Shown here: piece after piece, positions 60,763 to 64,000 of the stretch
Numbering within the stretch: the stretch's first letter is position 1
Layout of the letters: each line of letters opens with the position of its first letter
Assembly (NCBI GenBank): GCA_036381435.1
Contig: DASVCW010000001.1
Location: 62,001 to 126,000, forward strand
DNA length: 64,000 bases
Source: Fodinibius sp036381435
Lineage (GTDB): Bacteria > Bacteroidota > Rhodothermia > Balneolales > Balneolaceae
Direction: 5' to 3'
Translations under genes and position numbers: made by a program
Notes under the pieces: model-generated
What the model was told of the DNA's origin: nothing
The model's input: only the letters and a program-made list of their open reading frames with translations
The model's database searches: none

Positions 60763-60796
60763 AACCCTGACAGGGTTCCACAACCCTGTCAGGGTT
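60763..60796. repeat. 15-bp perfect inverted repeat AACCCTGACAGGGTT
   Basis: AACCCTGACAGGGTT (60763-60777) and AACCCTGTCAGGGTT (60782-60796) are exact reverse complements, 4 bp apart. Each is itself a near-palindrome. They lie in the gap between the rpoD terminator and the sensor kinase. Confidence 0.85.
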
Positions 60797-60865
60797 AGGA
60801 GTAACTTTTGTATCTCGTGACAATTAACGGAATATTTTTTCGGGCTTTCATCCGTTACTGATTAT

Positions 60866-63718
60866 ATGAAAAAATTTCTGGCTTTAATCATATTGATTCT
60901 TGGTTTTTTCGGTGTCTCACAGGCACAGGTTTACCCTTTTCGCACCTATTCCATTGAAAAAGGGCTTAGTGAGGCTGTGGTGAACGATTTGATGCAGGAT
61001 GAAGAAGGGTATTTATGGGTTGCAACCAGCTATGGGCTGAATCGCTTTGACGGTATCCAGTTTGAAAATTACTACACCGAAGACGGCCTTTTAAACAATA
61101 AGATTTACTCCCTTTTTGAGGATAACGAAAACCGCATTTGGGTGGGTACCGGGGGCGGGGTGAATGTCATCAAAGCCGACAGCATTTATACTTTGGAAAT
61201 GCTCAAGCCCTTGAAATCAAGTACCGTTCTGGACATCACTCAAGACAGTCACGGCGAGTTTTGGTTTGCTACCGACGGTGAAGGAGTCTGGCATCTGAAT
61301 AGTGAAAACGATTTGACCCAGTATCAGGAAGTTCACGGGATGGGCAGCAACCGCGTTCGCGATATTGTTGAAGACAGTGCGAGCGTTATTTGGTTTGCAA
61401 CCCGCAATGGACTCACCAAACTTGAAGACGGAAATTTTCGCACTTTTACTACTGAAAATGGTTTGTCCGATAATCGCCTCCGTGATCTGCTATTGACAGA
61501 AAATGGAACCTTATGGATCGCTACGCGTGGAGGCCTTTGCAAGATCGTTAATAATAAATTCATCTGTTATACCGAAGAAGATGGCTTGGTCAATAACAGA
61601 ATTCAATCACTTTCTGAAGATGAATTTGGAAATTTGTGGATAGGCACTGAAGAGGGGGTTAGCTATTTCGCCAATGGAAAATTTACTAATTATTCGGTTG
61701 ATGAGGGCCTGTCTAACAATATCATTCATGCCACGCTTTATGATCGTGAAGGAAATATCTGGTTTGGCAGTTTCGGCGGGGGAATCAGCCTTTTTCTGGG
61801 AGATCATATCCAGAATTATACAGTTGAAGAGGGCTTGCCCAATTATATGATAACATCCATTACCCAGGATACCGCCGGTAACCACTGGGTAACGACTTAT
61901 GGAGGAGGTATTGTAAAATTTCATGACGGTGAAACTACCGTATTTAACGTAGCAGACGGACTTGTTGACAATAAAGTCTATACCGCTAAAGCGGATGATG
62001 AAAACCGGCTATTTATAGGTACACGCTGGGGATTGAGCATCTATGATCCTCCAAATTTTTATAATTTTGACGAAACAGAGCTTCCCTACCGCAAAATACG
62101 GTCCATACTGATACCTGAATTTACCGAGGGAATCTGGCTGGGAACCTACGGCGAAGGAGTACTTTGGTATAAAGATGGTCAATTCACCCAAATTACAGAA
62201 GAAGACGGTTTGGCAAATAATATTGTGATGTCGATTGCGGAAACCGCAGACGGATCAGTATGGTTTGCCACTTATGGTGGAGTGAGTCGATGGAAAGACG
62301 GCAAGTTTACTACTTTTTCAATTGAAGACGGCCTGCCCAATAATGGCGTTTTAGATATCTTAAGAGATCAATCGGGTCATCTTTGGTTTGCTACTTTTGG
62401 CGGTATTGCCCGTTTTGATAACGGAAATTTTGAAACCATTACTGTCGATGATGGTCTTCCCGATGAAGTATGTTATTTTATTGAACAGGATAACAGTGGC
62501 ATTTTTTGGATCGGGACGAATAAAGGAGTTATTCGGTTCGATTATGAAGCTTTTAAATCTGAAGGAGCCGATAATGTTTTTAAGCTGATTACCCAAGACC
62601 AGGGTTTGGTTGCCAACGAGATGAATGCAGGTGCATCATTCAAAGACCGGGAAGGTAATCTTTGGTTCGGATCTGTCGACGGGTTGACGAAGCTTAATCC
62701 CGGGAAGACAGAGCCGGCCGAGGTGGGTCCTAAAGTGCATATTGAAAGCATAAGCGTTTCCGGCGAGCCGGTTTCTATGAAGCCTGAACTCGAAATTAGC
62801 AGTGACAATCACAATATCACTTTTCAATTTATCGGCATCAGTTTTTCTGCTCCCGAACAGGTAACCTACGAATACCGGCTAAAAAATTCGGGTGAAGGAT
62901 GGCAGCAGACATCGCGGCGAACGGTGCGTTACTCGGCATTAATCCCCGGCGATTATATTTTTGAAGTAAAGGCCCGAAGTAATGATGGAATCTGGAGTGC
63001 CCAGACAGCCCAAATCAGCTTTACGGTTTTAGCACCATTCTGGCTGCAGTGGTGGTTTCTTTGCCTGATATTTTTAGTGCTTCTGGGTATAATATGGTTC
63101 ATCTACAATTATTACCGTGCAAGAAAGATGATTGAAATTGAACGGATGCGGGTACGAATTGCCAGCGATTTGCATGATGATGTAGGCTCGGCACTGACAG
63201 AAATTGCCCTTCAGTCCGATTTTCTGCAAACGATGAATGTTGCTGATAACCTACAGGATTCACTCCGGCAGATTGGTTCTCAAAGCCGCAAAATTGTATC
63301 CAGCTTAGATGATATCGTTTGGTCGATAGATGCCCGGAATGATACGATGGGCGACCTCACCGACCGCATGCAGGATTATGTAAATAATGTGTTGCACCGT
63401 AAAGAGGTGATATATCACTTTAACGGCAATATGCAGGAAAAACTGGACGTATCACTGAAAGAAAATTTGTATCTTATTTTTAAGGAAGCCATCAATAATA
63501 TTGCCAAACATTCTGATGCCGATAAAGTGGATGTTACGCTTTCAACCAATGGCACCGGTTTTTTGATGAGTATTAAAGATAATGGCAAAAATCATGAGAA
63601 TATTCGTAAAAGCGGGCAGGGGTTACGTAACATGAATATGCGAGCAAAACGTGTGGATGCAAGTATTAACTTTAATAACAGCAACGGATTTGAAGTGAGA
63701 GTCGAAAAAGGAGATTAA
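60866..63718 (+). CDS. Two-component sensor kinase with beta-propeller sensor and Y_Y_Y domain
   Basis: A 950-residue membrane sensor. The signal peptide ends SQAQ (residue about 21). Residues about 25-640 are 13-14 regulator-propeller repeats with the pattern 'DGL.(N/D)N.V......D..G.(L/I)W(F/V)(A/G)T..G(L/V)..(F/W)..G.F..(F/Y)(T/S)'. The Y_Y_Y domain (about 650-720) precedes one helix (about 726-749). The cytoplasmic kinase has a HisKA_3-type domain with the phospho-accepting H770 in ASDLHDDVGSAL and a HATPase with EAINNIAKHSDAD and GQGLRNMNMRAKRV. It resembles hybrid two-component receptors of Bacteroidota but lacks fused receiver and AraC domains. The response regulator starts 220 bp downstream. 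Confidence 0.93.
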   Translation: MKKFLALIILILGFFGVSQAQVYPFRTYSIEKGLSEAVVNDLMQDEEGYLWVATSYGLNRFDGIQFENYYTEDGLLNNKIYSLFEDNENRIWVGTGGGVNVIKADSIYTLEMLKPLKSSTVLDITQDSHGEFWFATDGEGVWHLNSENDLTQYQEVHGMGSNRVRDIVEDSASVIWFATRNGLTKLEDGNFRTFTTENGLSDNRLRDLLLTENGTLWIATRGGLCKIVNNKFICYTEEDGLVNNRIQSLSEDEFGNLWIGTEEGVSYFANGKFTNYSVDEGLSNNIIHATLYDREGNIWFGSFGGGISLFLGDHIQNYTVEEGLPNYMITSITQDTAGNHWVTTYGGGIVKFHDGETTVFNVADGLVDNKVYTAKADDENRLFIGTRWGLSIYDPPNFYNFDETELPYRKIRSILIPEFTEGIWLGTYGEGVLWYKDGQFTQITEEDGLANNIVMSIAETADGSVWFATYGGVSRWKDGKFTTFSIEDGLPNNGVLDILRDQSGHLWFATFGGIARFDNGNFETITVDDGLPDEVCYFIEQDNSGIFWIGTNKGVIRFDYEAFKSEGADNVFKLITQDQGLVANEMNAGASFKDREGNLWFGSVDGLTKLNPGKTEPAEVGPKVHIESISVSGEPVSMKPELEISSDNHNITFQFIGISFSAPEQVTYEYRLKNSGEGWQQTSRRTVRYSALIPGDYIFEVKARSNDGIWSAQTAQISFTVLAPFWLQWWFLCLIFLVLLGIIWFIYNYYRARKMIEIERMRVRIASDLHDDVGSALTEIALQSDFLQTMNVADNLQDSLRQIGSQSRKIVSSLDDIVWSIDARNDTMGDLTDRMQDYVNNVLHRKEVIYHFNGNMQEKLDVSLKENLYLIFKEAINNIAKHSDADKVDVTLSTNGTGFLMSIKDNGKNHENIRKSGQGLRNMNMRAKRVDASINFNNSNGFEVRVEKGD

Positions 63719-63815
63719 AGGTTATACTGAGCAACAGAGGAGGCGCAGAATCTCACAGAGTTTTTTCTCAGTGTACCTTAGTGAAATAAGTCAGATTGAA
63801 AATTTGAAGCATAGG

Positions 63816-63898
63816 AACCGCAGGGGAACGCAAGAAATCGCAAAGAACGCGATGTTTATCTCCGCGAACCTTGCGCAAGCTCAGCGCCCTTTGCGGTT
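63816..63898. repeat. Long hairpin AACCGCA/TGCGGTT upstream of the response regulator
   Basis: AACCGCA (63816-63822) and TGCGGTT (63892-63898) are the ends of a fold that includes further CGCAA/TTGCG-type pairs. It sits in the 219-bp gap between the sensor kinase and the regulator. Confidence 0.5.
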
Positions 63899-63937
63899 AA
63901 AGTTGCTCTTTGAAATCAAAAAATAAATAACAGGCCC

Positions 63938-64000
63938 ATGAGTTCAATCGTCGGAATTGTTGAAGACAATAAAAAGATAAGAGATCTTATTCAGCGGTAT
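63938..64000 (+). CDS. Response regulator, N-terminal fragment (partial)
   Basis: 21 codons are visible: MSSIVGIVEDNKKIRDLIQRY. The VGIVEDN segment is the first strand and acidic pocket (E9, D10) of a CheY-like receiver domain. It follows the sensor kinase on the same strand and, given the HisKA_3 kinase, is likely a NarL/LuxR-type regulator. The C-terminal part is outside the window. Confidence 0.8.
   Translation, partial: MSSIVGIVEDNKKIRDLIQRY

Noticed and set aside
1..64000. CRISPR arrays, prophage or a known defence system
   Set aside because: No regularly spaced direct repeats, integrase, Cas, toxin-antitoxin or restriction genes were seen; most of the repeats noted are inverted or dispersed.

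Overview
The window looks like a chromosomal segment of a marine or halophilic member of the Bacteroidota/Balneolota side of the tree, probably a Balneolaceae-like organism (Balneola, Gracilimonas and relatives). The evidence is a short primary sigma factor without region 1.1, several promoters of the form TTG-N20-TAnnTTTG (the Bacteroidetes -33/-7 type), weak Shine-Dalgarno sequences, a TonB-dependent receptor with an N-terminal carboxypeptidase-regulatory-like domain, an NhaD Na+/H+ antiporter, and a mycobacteria/corynebacteria-style fused 2-oxoglutarate dehydrogenase. The taxon is inferred from gene content, not from a database search.

Layout. 1-8.8 kb: a HAD phosphatase, a very large glutamine-rich coiled-coil membrane protein (DUF4175-like), an outer-membrane polysaccharide export protein with several SLBB domains, an MBL-fold hydrolase and a short MerR regulator. 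8.8-12.8 kb: a GT2 glycosyltransferase with a methyltransferase, a minus-strand operon of six tRNAs (Pro-Arg-Cys-Glu-His-Glu) and a second GT2 gene. 12.9-24.4 kb: a secreted propeller-like protein and housekeeping genes clpC, rpsT-gpmI, cmk-rpsA, a MoxR ATPase and uppP. 24.8-33.7 kb: the membrane arm of respiratory complex I in two blocks, nuoJK and nuoLM-phhB-nuoN, separated by a foreign-looking DUF1232 gene and an inverted nhaD. 34.0-37.3 kb: rpsF-rpsR-rplI and a DsbD-type thiol reductase. 37.4-39.4 kb: an exbB-(small membrane protein)-exbD-exbD energiser. 39.5-47.7 kb: thiL, ftsH, a TonB-dependent receptor and a partner TIG-domain lipoprotein. 48.1-49.5 kb: a tetrahydropterin pair (PTPS-type synthase and folE2). 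49.6-64 kb: an unknown membrane protein, fused odhA, oligoendopeptidase F, a GAF plus degenerate GGDEF protein, deoB, rpoD, a two-component propeller sensor kinase and the first 21 codons of its probable response regulator.

Most genes are core metabolism. Three themes connect them: ion circuitry (complex I antiporter-like subunits with NhaD and the ExbB/ExbD motor feeding a TonB receptor), pterin metabolism (folE2, PTPS, and phhB placed inside the nuo operon) and surface glycans (export protein, two GT2 enzymes, uppP).

The more unusual content lies between genes. Nearly every gap carries palindromic or repeated DNA: a MITE-like element of about 130 bp with terminal inverted repeats, two further dispersed families present in opposite orientation far apart, REP-like hairpins, a family-like set of long imperfect cruciforms that occupies every spacer of the tRNA operon, and a possible relic integron gene cassette around the DUF1232 gene. 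I saw no CRISPR array, prophage, complete insertion sequence, rRNA gene or recognised defence system.
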